The notes: generated by a model from the sequence alone, not told the origin. A stretch of DNA of 64,000 bases from Bifidobacterium bombi DSM 19703 (GCF_000737845.1 NZ_ATLK01000002.1:124006-188005); one strand, 5' to 3'. Positions 16,065 through 27,500 are shown, counted from the first letter of the stretch. Numbers and translations: made by a program.

Positions 16065-16910
16065 ATGACTGCTTATATGGATCACAAGGATCTCGCCAAC
16101 GAGACCGTCGATAGTCAACGGGCTGGGAAGATTAGCGACGGGGTGCACCGTGTGCTTGATGGCATTGCCGAGGCTGAGTCCGCTGCTGGGCGTGACGCTG
16201 GATCAGTGAAGCTGCTGGCAGCGACCAAGACTCGTGACGTGGGCGAAATCATGGCAGCCATCGACGCGGGCGTCCGTATGATCGGGGAGAATAGGCCCCA
16301 GGAAATCCAAGCCAAAGCGGAGGGCTTGAGGCGGTTGTGCGCCCAACGTGGGTTCGCGCTCGGCAGAGATGATGCAGTTGGTTCCGGCGCCGCGGCCGCG
16401 GCTGAAGAGCGTGCGGATATGGTCCATATCCCGTTCCACGTCATCGGTCAGCTTCAAGCGAACAAGATCGGTAAGGTTTTGCCGGTGGTCGATACGATCG
16501 AGTCGGTCGATTCCTTGCTGTCCGCCGAGCGTCTTTCCCGCCGTGCCGTGGCCCGTGGGATCACGGTGGGTGTTCTGCTGGAAGTCAACGAGTCGGGAGA
16601 GAAAACGAAGTCCGGTTGTTCTCCCGCTTCCGCCGTGGAGTTGGCCGGTCAGATCGGAGTGCTTGACGGCCTTGAACTCCAAGGTTTGATGACCATTGGT
16701 GCGAACGTGGAAGATGAGAAGAAGGTGCGTGAAGGCTTCGCCCATTTGCGCCGCACGCGCGATCAGATCCTGTCATCAGCAGAACCGGGCACGTCTTCTT
16801 GCAAGGAGCTTTCCATGGGCATGACCCATGACATGGCTGCGGCGGTCGCGGAGGGATCGACGGTTGTAAGAATGGGCACCGCCATCTTCGGAGAACGCGC
16901 CTTCATCTGA
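16065..16910 (+). CDS. YggS/PROSC-family PLP-binding protein
   Basis: 281 residues; binds pyridoxal phosphate and maintains PLP homeostasis. The PLP lysine is in LLAATKTR (about residue 54); further family blocks are IGENRPQEIQAK, HVIGQLQANKIG, GLMTIG, and SMGMTHDMAAAVAEGSTVVRMG split across the phosphate-binding end. It is longer than usual (about 230) because of an Ala/Asp-rich insertion at residues 95-125. ATG is preceded by GGAAGCGAGGAAACG. In actinobacteria it heads the cell-division cluster leading to DivIVA, as here. Confidence 0.88.
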   Translation: MTAYMDHKDLANETVDSQRAGKISDGVHRVLDGIAEAESAAGRDAGSVKLLAATKTRDVGEIMAAIDAGVRMIGENRPQEIQAKAEGLRRLCAQRGFALGRDDAVGSGAAAAAEERADMVHIPFHVIGQLQANKIGKVLPVVDTIESVDSLLSAERLSRRAVARGITVGVLLEVNESGEKTKSGCSPASAVELAGQIGVLDGLELQGLMTIGANVEDEKKVREGFAHLRRTRDQILSSAEPGTSSCKELSMGMTHDMAAAVAEGSTVVRMGTAIFGERAFI

Positions 16911-16966
16911 CCGCGTAGTCCGACACCGGGCATGCTATCAGACTGGGCTAGTAGAATCTATGTACC

Positions 16967-18875
16967 ATGACTGCTAACGAAGAAGGCGCTATGCAAGAAA
17001 GCGAACGGCATGAAGCTGGCGAGCGGGCCGATGCAGCCCGCAGCAAGCCAACGAAACGTGCAAAGGTGATGCGCGGCATCGTCGCGCCTGTTTTCGGCTT
17101 GCTTGCAGTGACATTCTTCGCGTTGGGCCTGCTCAACGCCACGCTGTGGAAGCCCAACGCTTCAGTGACGGCGACCGGATACCTGACCAGTCGCTATGCG
17201 GTTACGGATCCCGGAATGCTGTCGCTGCTTGACGGGACGGTAAATCTGCAGGTTGGCTTGGATAAGGCGACGGCGGATGGGGCAGGTCGTTCGGCCGGTT
17301 CCGATGAGGGTTCCAAGGTGTCGCAGGAGCAGCCGGGCAAGGTCTGTGTGGCCATCGGCCTGGCCAAGGACGTATCCGGCTGGCTTGCCGGAAGCAAGTA
17401 TGAAAGAATCGTCGGTCTCCATGATCACACGCAGCTGCACACGCAGATGATGCAGGGTACGGCCGAACGCGATGCGACGAAGTCGACGGATTCGGATTCT
17501 GCAAAGAAGGCCGACGCAGACAAAAACGCCGTGGACTTCGAGGATTCCGACATGTGGTCGCAGGTTGCATGTGCTAAAGCAGGACGTCCGGTGACGATGA
17601 AGGTGGAGGCCAAGGACTCGCAGGTGGCGCTCATCGATTTCGGCAAGGCGGTGCCCGATCGCGTGGGTGAGGTGAACATGCGTTGGGTGCGAAGCAGAGT
17701 GCCGAACACCGCTTTGCCGTATTACATCGCAGCTGCGCTGCTGGTGATCGCCACTGTGCTGTCCGCTTCCGTCTTTGCGATGACGCCGAAGCCGAGGAAA
17801 AAGCCGGTAAAGGCGCAGGGCGAAGCCGGTGACGCCTCGCCGGGCGAGGTGACGATAACGGAGGCATTGACCGGATCGTTGCAGGGGCTGCGTAGGGGCC
17901 TGCATACCTCCGGACCGGGAAGGCATTCGAAAAAGACCGCCCAAGAGGTGGCGCAGGAGGCGCTCGTCACGGAGGAGGGATTGCGTTCGGCCCGTGAATT
18001 GCAGGAGCAGGGGCCGAGCATCGTCGATCCGTCGCTGCACAATCTGGTACGGCAGGCCGGGGGGGACGGGGGTCGAAAGCGAATCCGGTATGGCCGCTGG
18101 CACCATTGCCACCGGCGACGTTCATTCAGAGGACGGCGGGGATATCGAGCTTACTTCAGCCATTGCGGACGATGCTTTGCAGGCCTATTTCGAGAGACTT
18201 TCCCAGGAGGAAAGCCAAATGGTTCAGGAAGTCGAGGATCAGGACGAGGAGCAGATGCATATCGAGCCCGAGCCATCACCGACTCAGTCCGACTCGGAAG
18301 GTGGAGCGGACCGCCGAAGCATCGAAGGATCCGGAGTCAGTCGGGACTCTGGTAGCGGACAGGAATCTCGTGACGGTCAAGAGGTCGAAAATTCGGCCGA
18401 ACCGGAAGAATCACAAGGTCGGGAAGACGATTCCTTGCGTGGCGGCGTTGGGGCAGCTTCCGACGAGGCCCACGGAAAGGAGGGGGTGACACGGAAGAAC
18501 GACGAAGGAAACGATGCTACCGAAAAGGATGCCGATGGCGGTCGAGCCGTTCAGTCGGACGCCAAGAGGGAGGTGAATGGAGAACGTGGCATCCTTGATG
18601 CGAACGCGACCTCTGGCGGCGCTGAGGTTTCTGACAACACTAGCGACACTGCTTTGCAGAGTGATGCCGCTCAGGCGGTCGAAGAGACAAAAGAGGCGAA
18701 TGGGACGGATGTAGTGGATGGCGACGATGTGGCCTCGCGTATGGACGATTCGCAGGAAAACAAAGATATCGAAGGTACTGAGGGTGCACCTGGTCAAGCG
18801 GCCGTCGATGAGGAGGACATCGACGCGGTCGTCGAGGCAGTGAACGCCGTAAGCCGAGGCAAGGATGGGGAATGA
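16967..18875 (+). pseudogene. Two-TM envelope protein with acidic tail, frameshifted at G7
   Basis: A cytoplasmic N-terminus, membrane helix at about 38-60 (VFGLLAVTFFALGLLNATLW), an external domain of about 180 residues, a second helix at about 248-270, then a long cytoplasmic tail. At 18059-18065 a run of seven G throws the frame. With six G the frame continues TGVESESGMAAGTIATGD into an extremely Glu/Asp-rich 270-residue tail ending DAVNAVSRGKDGE. Length is 3n+1, consistent with one extra base. Start is ATG 16967 (TAGAAT 12 bases upstream, possibly leaderless) or ATG 16991 with GAAGG. No family recognised; position in the yggS-wag31 cluster suggests an envelope or division role. Confidence 0.7.
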
Positions 18876-18915
18876 AATGCTGAGTGGAATGATATGTAGG
18901 TTGAAGGCCGAAGCC

Positions 18916-19930
18916 ATGTCCCGATCACTGCGGCGTCGTGTGCTGGTGGCGATATCCGTTCTCGGGGTCCTGTTGACGATGGTTTCTTTGACCGGTTGCG
19001 GCAATGCTTCGCTGCAGCCTGATGTGAAGCTTGATTCCACGCCTGTGCCCGATCTTACCGAGGCGCAGGAGAAGAGGATTCGTGAGTCCATCATTGATAC
19101 GCTCGATCATGCGGATAAAACAAAAAAACGCCGCCGATCTCAACCCCCGGGTCACTGGGCCGGCTTATGAGGTCCGTTCCAGTGAACTCCAGATAGCGGC
19201 TTCGACGGGGAAACTCGATCCACGCACGACGATTCCGCGAGACCTGGCTCAGACGGTCATCCCAACGACGTCCGGCTGGCCTCGTTCGGTCTTCTCGATT
19301 ACTGCGAACACCTCCGACCAGCAGTCGAAGCGACTCATGGTCATGCGGCAGTCCGAAGCCAGGAGCAATTATCAGCTTTGGGGGGTCGTCCGGCTGTTTC
19401 CCAGCGTGACTTTGCCTAAGTTCGCCATTCCTTCGATTGGTTCTCAGATGGGAGAAGCCGATGATTCGGGACTGGTGACCACACCTAAGCAGGCGGTGCA
19501 GCAGTATGCTGATCTGCTCACGTATGGTTCGCAAAGCAAATATGACAAACGGTTTGCCGATGATCATTTCCGCGACGATTTGTCCAAACTCTCTCAGACG
19601 GTGCAGGAGGGCATGGAGCGCAACAATGGCAGCCAATCTCAGGTCTTCACCCCCAAGCCAGGCGCCATTTACGTCATGCGCTCCGCCGACGGCGGTGATC
19701 TGGTGATGGCCCAGATTGATTCGCAGTGGACCAGACAGGCAGGTGAGGGCCGTGAATCGCAGACCGCGTCGGATGAGGAGAAGGTGTTGTTCGGCGGCGG
19801 AAAGGCCACGAGCACCATGCGGGTGACCTATGTCAACGTCGTGGCGTTGTATGTCCCCGCCGCTGATTCCGGGCAGAAAGTGACGGCCGTCGGCGCCGAA
19901 CGGCAGCCAGTCAAGGTCGAGGCGTTGTAG
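18916..19930 (+). pseudogene. Lipoprotein, frameshifted at A7
   Basis: Signal peptide with lipobox: MSRSLRRRV, hydrophobic core, then SLTGC with the lipidated Cys. The chosen ATG has GAAGG eight bases upstream; an alternative start at 18877 overlaps the upstream gene. A run of seven A at 19122-19128 sends the frame into RRRSQPPGHWAGL and a stop. With six A it continues KNAADLNPRVTGPAYEVRSSE and runs to the stop at 19930, giving about 337 residues. Length is 3n+1. The mature part has no domain I can name. It probably acts with the preceding envelope protein. Confidence 0.75.
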
Positions 19931-20020
19931 GAAAGCTGTTCCGCGTGAAGGTGATAGTCCGCTTCACGGGCTGATATTTGTGATAAAACTGATACCGTAT
20001 GGACATTACAAGGAGGCAGC

Positions 20021-20980
20021 ATGGCAGGAGAAGGGCAGATGAGGCCTGGGGTTTCGTTGGCCGGAGCGGTGGATCTGAGTTCGTTGAAACACCAGGTGAA
20101 AGCTGAACCCGGGCAAGCAGGCGGTGCCCCGGCCGCGGGAGGTTATGTCATCGATGTGACGGCTTCCACTTTTCAGGCGGTGTTGCAGACCTCCACGACA
20201 TATCCGGTGTTGCTGTTGCTGTGGGTCGCCACGGACGACAGACTCATAGCGATGGCACGCAGATTGGGGGACGCCGTCAACTCCATGGACGGTAAAATGC
20301 AACTTGCCCGTGTCGACATCGCCCAAAACCCGACGGTGGCCCAGACGTTGCAGGTCCAGGGTGCCCCGGCGCTCTTTGCTCTTATAGGCGGCCAATTGAT
20401 GCCTATTGCTCAAGGGCTGCCGAGCGATGACGAGATGACGCAGATTGTCGACGTGTTGCTGCCGAAGGTCGTCGAGATTGCGCAGCAGTCAGGTGTGGCG
20501 GGCTCGGCTCCGTATTCGGGTGATCCGGATGTCGGTGCCGGTGACGTTCCCGCGGTGGATGCGCAGGTACCACTTGCCCATCGGCAGGCTCATGAGCTAG
20601 CCGTCAACGGTGATTACGCTGCCGCGGCCAAAGCCTATGAGGATGTGCTCAGGAGCGACCCTGGTGATGTCTTGGCGGCTCGGGAGCGAGCAAAGGCACT
20701 GTTGCTGGAACGTTCGGCGAACGCCGATGTGCGCAAGGTTCGCGATGAGGCCGCAGCCCGACCGGATGACGTGGATGCCCAGCTTGCCGTGGCCGACGTG
20801 GATATGATTGGCGGTCAGATAGGCGATGCGTTCGGCCGTCTGCTCGACTTCCTCGCAGCGGGGCATGGAGGAGACATCGAACCCGTGCGCTTGCGTCTGC
20901 TGGAATATTTCGCCATCCCCGAGCCCGACGACGAACGTCTTAAATCTGCTCGCCGCCGTCTTGCGACATTGATGTACTGA
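20021..20980 (+). CDS. Thioredoxin-like TPR protein (CnoX/YbbN type)
   Basis: 319 residues; strong ribosome site AAGGAGG. Residues about 45-150 are a thioredoxin fold (VIDVTASTFQAVL, LLLLWVATDD, LARVDIAQNPTVAQTL, APALFALIGGQ). The redox CxxC is absent; the motif position reads WVATDDRL. The C-terminal half contains TPR-like helices (HRQAHELAVNGDYAAAAKAY, then a second pair). This architecture matches co-chaperones of the CnoX/YbbN family, which hold clients for chaperonins independently of redox chemistry. A hairpin (CGTGAAG/CTTCACG) lies upstream at about 19945-19970. Confidence 0.8.
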   Translation: MAGEGQMRPGVSLAGAVDLSSLKHQVKAEPGQAGGAPAAGGYVIDVTASTFQAVLQTSTTYPVLLLLWVATDDRLIAMARRLGDAVNSMDGKMQLARVDIAQNPTVAQTLQVQGAPALFALIGGQLMPIAQGLPSDDEMTQIVDVLLPKVVEIAQQSGVAGSAPYSGDPDVGAGDVPAVDAQVPLAHRQAHELAVNGDYAAAAKAYEDVLRSDPGDVLAARERAKALLLERSANADVRKVRDEAAARPDDVDAQLAVADVDMIGGQIGDAFGRLLDFLAAGHGGDIEPVRLRLLEYFAIPEPDDERLKSARRRLATLMY

Positions 20981-21141
20981 AGCGGTTCCCGGCAGTCTAC
21001 GATGCTGGCGGTATCCTTGGATCGCCCGTGGACGTACCCATGGCCGATTCTTGTCTATATATTCGTTCGGGCAGATGGCGTGGTAGCATCATAGCAGGTA
21101 TCAGTATCAAGGTAACCATGCCCAAAGTGAGGTAACAGTTT

Positions 21142-22437
21142 ATGGCTTCTCTACTAACACCGAAAGATATCAGGGAGCATAGTTTCAACACCGTCCATTT
21201 CAAAGAAGGATATGATCTGGACGAAGTCGACGAGTTCCTCGATGAGGTCACCCAGACTGTTGAGATTCTCGGCAAGCAGGCTGCTCAGAACGGGCAGTCC
21301 ACACAGTCACTCGGGCCTGATGTCAGTGCTTTGAACACGAAGATTTCTGACCTGACCGCACAGGTGGACCATCTTTCCCAGGAAAACGCCTCGTTGAAGG
21401 CCCATGCGAACTCCTCGACGGAAGGCGGGTCCGAACAGTCGGTCGATGCCTCCAAGTTGCGAGAAGCCGAGGAAAGCAACCGGGCACTCGCTTCCCAGAA
21501 CAAGCAGCTCAAGGATCAGGTCGACCGGCTCAACGCACAGGTCGATCAGCTCACTGCTCAGGCCGCCAAGGTCGCTGGACAACCTGATTTGGGTGAGCAG
21601 CTCAAGGCCGTGCAGCATGAGCGCGACGAATTCCGTACGCGTGGCGAGCAGTTGGGGCAGCAGCTTACCTCGACCCGTCAGCAGCTTGCCCAGGCTCAGA
21701 AGGAAGCTGCCCAGGTCCAGACGCTTTCGCAGCAGCTTGAGGAATCCAAGCAACGTGAGAACCAGCTTCGCGCTCAGGTCTCCAAGATCGAGCCCGACAC
21801 GCAGACCGGCAGCCTTCGCAAGATCGCAGGTGCCGGCGAGGCGTCTGCCAGCGAGCCGGAACGCGCGACCGCGATGCTGACGCTCGCCATGCAGCTGCAC
21901 GACCAGTACGTTGATAAAGGCAAGGCCAAAGCGAAGGAAATCACCGACGCGAGCCAAGCCAAGTATGAGGAGCTCGTCACCAAAGCCAACGAGTATTCTT
22001 CTAGGACCCGTTCCGAAGCTGAGGCCTACAGCACTCAGACCACCCGCAAGGCGGACGAATACTCGCGGCGTAAGCGCACCGAGGCCGATGAATATGCCAA
22101 CAATACGCATGAAAGTGCGGATTCCTATGCAAAAAAGGTACGTATCGACGCGGATGCATACTCGCAGGAGAAGCACAAGCAATCCGACGGATATGAATCC
22201 GAAGTGCAGCGTCGTGCCGCCGATTACGACACCAAGACGCGTGAGGCCGCGGATAAGTATGCTCAAAACGTCCGTGAGGAGCTTGCCGCACAGTCCAAGG
22301 TGGCTCAGAACAACATTGAGGCACTTAAGCAGTTCGAGACCGAATACCGTGCCCGCCTCACCGATTTCCTTAGCCAGCTTCTGGAGCAGATCTCTGATTC
22401 CAAGCAGCTTGCTGACGGCGATAAGTCGGGGAAATGA
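21142..22437 (+). CDS. wag31: DivIVA/Wag31 polar growth protein
   Basis: 431 residues. The N-terminal DivIVA domain opens MASLLTPKDIREHSFNTVHF and contains GYDLDEVDEFLDEV, the membrane-curvature-sensing and dimerising region. A very long coiled coil follows: Gln/Lys/Glu heptads, then Tyr/Ala-rich repeats such as KADEYSRRKRTEADEYANN. Wag31 recruits the cell-wall machinery to poles and septa in actinobacteria. AGTGAGG precedes ATG at a long spacing. It sits upstream of lspA as in other bifidobacteria. Confidence 0.93.
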   Translation: MASLLTPKDIREHSFNTVHFKEGYDLDEVDEFLDEVTQTVEILGKQAAQNGQSTQSLGPDVSALNTKISDLTAQVDHLSQENASLKAHANSSTEGGSEQSVDASKLREAEESNRALASQNKQLKDQVDRLNAQVDQLTAQAAKVAGQPDLGEQLKAVQHERDEFRTRGEQLGQQLTSTRQQLAQAQKEAAQVQTLSQQLEESKQRENQLRAQVSKIEPDTQTGSLRKIAGAGEASASEPERATAMLTLAMQLHDQYVDKGKAKAKEITDASQAKYEELVTKANEYSSRTRSEAEAYSTQTTRKADEYSRRKRTEADEYANNTHESADSYAKKVRIDADAYSQEKHKQSDGYESEVQRRAADYDTKTREAADKYAQNVREELAAQSKVAQNNIEALKQFETEYRARLTDFLSQLLEQISDSKQLADGDKSGK

Positions 22438-22466
22438 TCGTCTTGGGAAAGACCGGAAGGTTCTAA

Positions 22467-23018
22467 GTGTCCGTAGATCGTGAACGTATGGGGCGGCTGT
22501 GCATGCGCGTGGCCGTCCTTGTGTGCGTTTCGGTGGTTCTTCTCGCCGTCGATCAGGCGACGAAGTTGTGGGCGCTGACTGCTCTACGCTCAGGAAAGAT
22601 AATAGAGATTGTCCCCGGAGTGCTTGCTCTTATGCTAGTGCGTAATCCCGGTGCTTCGTTGGGCATGGGGTCCGGGTACACGTGGTTGATCTCATGTCTG
22701 GCGATTGTCGCTTGCGTGCTTTTGGTCGTCTTGGCGTTGGCGGCTCGATCCCTGCAGTGGACCGTTGTGTTGAGCATGGGCTTCGCAGGGGCTTTGGGCA
22801 ATTTGATTGACCGCTGTGTCTATGCCACCGGCTTTCTTGATGGCAGGGTCGTCGATTTTCTTGATTACGGCTGGTCCGTAGGCAATGTGGCCGACATCAT
22901 ACTTATGGTGGCCGGCGTATGCATCGTCGTGATGCTGTTGCGGGAGGTTCCTTTCAGGTCCTCCGGCGATGCTAAGTCCGTGGACGATGCCGATAGGGCG
23001 CGTTCCGGTGCTGTTTGA
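22467..23018 (+). CDS. lspA: Lipoprotein signal peptidase II
   Basis: 183 residues, four membrane helices. Cleaves prolipoprotein signal peptides ahead of the lipidated Cys. The catalytic aspartates lie in GNLIDRC and GNVADI, with the preceding family motif DQATKLWA and RNPGASLG. The start is GTG with GGAAGG upstream, 29 bases after wag31. It would process the lipoprotein encoded 3 kb upstream. Confidence 0.93.
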   Translation: MSVDRERMGRLCMRVAVLVCVSVVLLAVDQATKLWALTALRSGKIIEIVPGVLALMLVRNPGASLGMGSGYTWLISCLAIVACVLLVVLALAARSLQWTVVLSMGFAGALGNLIDRCVYATGFLDGRVVDFLDYGWSVGNVADIILMVAGVCIVVMLLREVPFRSSGDAKSVDDADRARSGAV

Positions 23019-23233
23019 CGCACGGGTCCTGCGTTCGGTGGCGTAAATGAAGCCATTTGCCGATAGAGTTGCCGGCTGTATGGGCATGCGGCGTGCGCGT
23101 CGCGCGGCCTAGGCGTTTGTCTTCATGCCGTGCCCGGCGTAGACCTCGCTGTTGCTCAGCGACTTGATCGGAAGCCTGATAATGGGAAAGCTTCACAGCT
23201 GCAGAATTTACGATAGCGAAGAGAAAAGGCACC

Positions 23234-24169
23234 ATGACTCGTTTCGAACCAGTTCCCTCCGATTTGTATGGGCAACGCTTCGATGTCGCCGTCTCACGGA
23301 TGCTCGGGTTGTCGCGTTCCCAAGCGGCCGGGCTCATCGGTGGCGGGCGGGCCGTGGTACACGGCCGAGCCCTGGCCAAATCCGGACATCTGGAACCGGG
23401 GGACATCGTGGAGTTCAGCCTCGAAGAATCCGTGCCAGAGAGTCAGGAAGCCTCAGCCCGGCCCGTGAGCACGAAGATGTCCATCGCCTACGAGGACGAT
23501 GACGTCGTCGTGGTCGATAAACCGGCGGGCGTGGCCGCCCATCAGGCTGCAGGGTGGCAGGGGCCGACCGTGTTGGACACGTTGCTCTCCCGTGGCATCC
23601 ATATAACATCCGAGGGCGGGGAAGGCAGACAAGGCATTGTCAGCAGGCTGGACGTGGGTACCAGTGGTCTCATGCTTGTATGCAAGTCCGATTTCGCTTA
23701 CCCGCGTATGCGCGACCAGTTCGCCGCGCATGAGGTGATCAAGACCTACCATGCGCTGGTGCAGGGGAATCTGAGCGCAGACCATGCCACCATAGAGGCA
23801 CCGATCGGCCGTTCCAGGATCTCGGATTTCCGCTTCACAGTCACGCAGGGCGGCAAGCGCGCCGTTACTCATTATGATGTGCTGAAACGTTTCGGTGAGG
23901 CGACGCTGGTGCGGGTCAACCTCGAAACAGGGCGGACGCATCAGATTAGAGTGCACTTCTCGTCCATCGGCCATCCTTTGGTTGGAGACCCCATGTATGG
24001 AGGGAATCCGGTTTTGGCCCGGGCATTGCGCTTGCGCCGACAATGGCTGCACTCCATGAAGCTTGAGTTCCGCCATCCGCGCACCGGTGTCTGGACCGCT
24101 GTGGAATCCAAGTACTGTGACGATCTGCGTTGCGCGCTTGATGTTATGGAGGACAGAAGACGCCATTGA
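23234..24169 (+). CDS. RluA-family pseudouridine synthase
   Basis: 311 residues. An N-terminal S4 RNA-binding domain (FDVAVSRMLGLSRSQAAGLI) is followed by the catalytic domain with SRLDVGTSGLML containing the nucleophile Asp. Later blocks are KTYHALVQG, LETGRTHQIRVH, and GHPLVGDPMYG. ATG has AAAGG upstream. It is the RluD-like enzyme that usually follows lspA in actinobacteria; the exact rRNA target is inferred, not visible. Confidence 0.92.
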   Translation: MTRFEPVPSDLYGQRFDVAVSRMLGLSRSQAAGLIGGGRAVVHGRALAKSGHLEPGDIVEFSLEESVPESQEASARPVSTKMSIAYEDDDVVVVDKPAGVAAHQAAGWQGPTVLDTLLSRGIHITSEGGEGRQGIVSRLDVGTSGLMLVCKSDFAYPRMRDQFAAHEVIKTYHALVQGNLSADHATIEAPIGRSRISDFRFTVTQGGKRAVTHYDVLKRFGEATLVRVNLETGRTHQIRVHFSSIGHPLVGDPMYGGNPVLARALRLRRQWLHSMKLEFRHPRTGVWTAVESKYCDDLRCALDVMEDRRRH

Positions 24170-24545
24170 CGATGGACTCGTAGGGACTTCGAAAGGTGTT
24201 ACAAGACAGCCGCTACCGCATCCCTGCGTACCTTCTTGGATGGACGCTCCGTCGTATCTTTCGGCCTGTGGGTTCCGGACCGCTGGATTCCGAATCGATG
24301 GATACGGGCTCCTTGATCGACTGCCGGTCTGGCGGCATTGGGTTCTGCAATCGGCTGCCGGCTTGATGTTTTGTATAAAGAACGGCTCCTCTGGCCTTTG
24401 CGCCCTCCGAATCCTCATAGCCACTTGCCGGTTACGCATCCATGGGGCCGACGGATCGAGTGGCGTTTGTGTGTCGCTTTCTTTCATGGGCTTAAGCCCG
24501 TTTTCATCGGTCGGTCGGGTCGGACGTCTCATTAGAATGAAACGT
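24170..24545 (+). other. Region upstream of dnaE
   Basis: About 375 bases with no supportable gene. The frame of dnaE is open through it but lacks coding character. TTAGAAT at about 24532-24538 could be a -10 box for a short-leader dnaE transcript. Confidence 0.35.
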
Positions 24546-27500
24546 ATGGCTCAGTCGGGGAATATAGGTGATGGCATGGATGGGGACGTTCGAGAGGGCG
24601 CCGGTTCCGCTGGCGATTTCGTTCAGCTGCACAATCATACGCATTACTCGCTGCTCGACGGCGCTTCCAAGATACCTGACCTCGTCCGGCGGGCAAAAGA
24701 GCTCAACATGCCGGCAGTTGGCATCACCGACCACGGCAACATGCATGGTGCCTATGAGATGTGGAGCACGGCGGTGAAGGAGGGCATCAAGCCTATCATC
24801 GGCATCGAAGCGTATGTCACGCCGGAAACCGCCAGACAGGACAAATCCCGCGTCCATTGGGGAACCGAGGCGCAACGTTCCGATGACGTCTCCGGCGGCG
24901 GTCTGATCACCCACTTGACCATGTGGGCTGAGAACGACGAGGGGTTGCGCAATCTGTTCAAGGCTTCCTCGGTCGCCAATCTTGAGGGGCGTGTGGCGCG
25001 TTATCCACGTATGGATTATGACGTGCTGCAAAGTTACAGCAAGGGCGTCATCTGTTCGTCAGGCTGTCCCTCCGGCATCATCCAGACCCGTTTGCGCTTG
25101 GGGCAGTACGATGAGGCCCTCCGTGCCGCCGGGCAGTTGCAGGACATCTTCGGCAAAGACAATTTCTACGTTGAGCTCATGGATCACGGCCTCGGAATCG
25201 AGCGCCGTGTCGTCGCCGATCTGCTCAAAATCGCCAAGACGCTGGGTGCGCCGTTGCTGGCGACCAATGACTCCCACTATGTATACGAAGCCGATCGGGA
25301 AGCCCAGGACGACATGCTCTGCATCAACTCCGGCTCGCGGCTGGATGATCCCGACAGGTTCAAATTCGATGGATCGGGGTATTACATCAAGTCCGCAGAG
25401 GAGATGCGCGAGCTGTTCCGCGATCATCCGGATGCCTGCGACAACACGCTTGAAATCGCCGACAGGTGCAATGTCATGTTCGACGATCACGAAGACGGCG
25501 CGTTCATGCCCAGGTTCGACTGCCCCGAGGGGTGGGACGAGACCTCGCTGTTTCTGCACGATGTGCAGGCGGGTTTGGAGAAGCGTTATGACGGTGCCGT
25601 CCCGGCCGAGGTCCGTGCGCAGGCCGACTATGAGTGCGGCGTGATCTGCCAGATGCAGTTCTGCGGATATTTCCTTGTCGTGGCTGACTACATCAACTGG
25701 GCCAAAACGCATGACGTGATGGTGGGGCCTGGGAGAGGGAGCGCTGCGGGTTCGATGGTGGCCTACGCGATGGGCATCACCGAACTGGACCCGCTGAAAC
25801 ATGGTCTGATATTCGAACGCTTCCTGAACCCGGAGCGTGTCTCGTTGCCTGATATCGACATCGATTTCGACCCGGAAGGCCGCGGTCGCGTTCTGGACTA
25901 TGTGGGGGAGAAATACGGCCATGACAAGGTCGCCCAGTGCGTGATTTACGGCACCATCAAAACGAAGCAGGCGTTGAAGGACTCCGCCAGGATTATGGGC
26001 TATGACTTCTCCGTGGGTGAGAAGATCACCAAGGCCCTGCCTCCGAGCAAGAACGGTAAGGATGCCAGCCTTAAGGAGATCTTCAACGCGTCGAGCAAAC
26101 GTTACGCCGAGGCCCGTGAGTTTCGCGAGCTATATGAGTCGGATCCGGACGCCCGTCGTATCATTGACGAAGCCAAGGGCATCGAAGGATTGATTCGCCA
26201 GACGGGAGTCCATGCTTGTGCGACGATCATGTCATCTACGCCGATCACCGATAATTCTCCGCTTCTTGAGCGTACAGACGGCACCGTGACCACTACGTTC
26301 GAATACCACACCTGCGAGACGCTTGGCCTGGTCAAGAACGACTTCCTCGGCCTGTCCAATCTGACCATCATCCATGACACGTTGAAGAACATCGAACTCA
26401 ACGGCAAAGACCCCATAGACTATACGAAGATTCCCCTTGACGACAAAGACACGTTCCAGCTGCTTTCGCGTGGCGACACCCTAGGTGTCTTCCAGCTCGA
26501 TGGCGATGGCATGCGCGCGTTGCTCAAAAGTCTGAAGCCGGATAACTTCAATGATATCTCGGCGTTGATCGCACTGTATCGACCGGGCCCTATGGATATG
26601 GACTCGCATAACAACTACGCCAAACGTAAGAACGGGTTGCAGGAGATTACGCCGATCCACCCGGAGGTCGCTGAGGCACTGGCACCTGTCCTCGATGAGA
26701 CCTATGGCCTCATCGTGTATCAGGAGCAGGTGCAGTCGGCGGCCCGAATCCTTGCGGGATACTCCTTGGGTGAGGCGGATGTGCTGCGACGGGCCATGGG
26801 CAAGAAGAAGCCCGAGGTTCTGGCTCAGGAGCAGGTGCCGTTCTTCGAAGGCATGGAAAAGCATGGATACTCCAGGGAGGCCGCCCAGGCTGTGTGGGAC
26901 ATCCTCGTCCCGTTCTCCGGCTATGCATTCAACAAGGCACATTCTGCGGCGTATGGCCTGATTTCATATTGGACCGCATACCTTAAGACCCACTATCCGG
27001 TGGAATTCATGGCTGCGCTGCTCCAGAACGAGCGCACCAACAAAGACAAGACCGCCCTGTATTTGGGCGAGGCGAGACGCATGGGCATTCAGGTGCTGCC
27101 ACCGGATGTCAACGAGTCGCGTTTGGAGTATGCGCCTGTGGGTGATGTGGTGCGCTTCGGATTGGGTGCGATTCGCAACGTGGGCGATAAGGCCGTTGGA
27201 GACATCATCACCGAGCGTGAAAGCAAACGCGGCAAGTTCGTCAATTTCATGGACTTCATCCGCCGTGTGCCGCTTGCGGCGCTCAACAAGCGGCTGGTGG
27301 AGTCGCTGATTAAGGCGGGCGCCTTTGATTCCATCGACTCCAATCGTCGGGCGCTGTTCCAGATTCATGAATCCGCCATTGATTCGGTGGTGAGTCTCAA
27401 GCGCAAGGAAGCCGAAGGTCAGTTCGATCTGTTCGCCGGTCTGGATGATGATTCCGACGGCGAAAGCGGTTCGGACCCGATGGGCGACGCGCAGGTGCAG

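Noticed and set aside
24170..24545. Extension of dnaE by about 160 codons upstream
   Set aside because: The frame is open but its composition is not protein-like and DnaE family proteins begin at the PHP domain.
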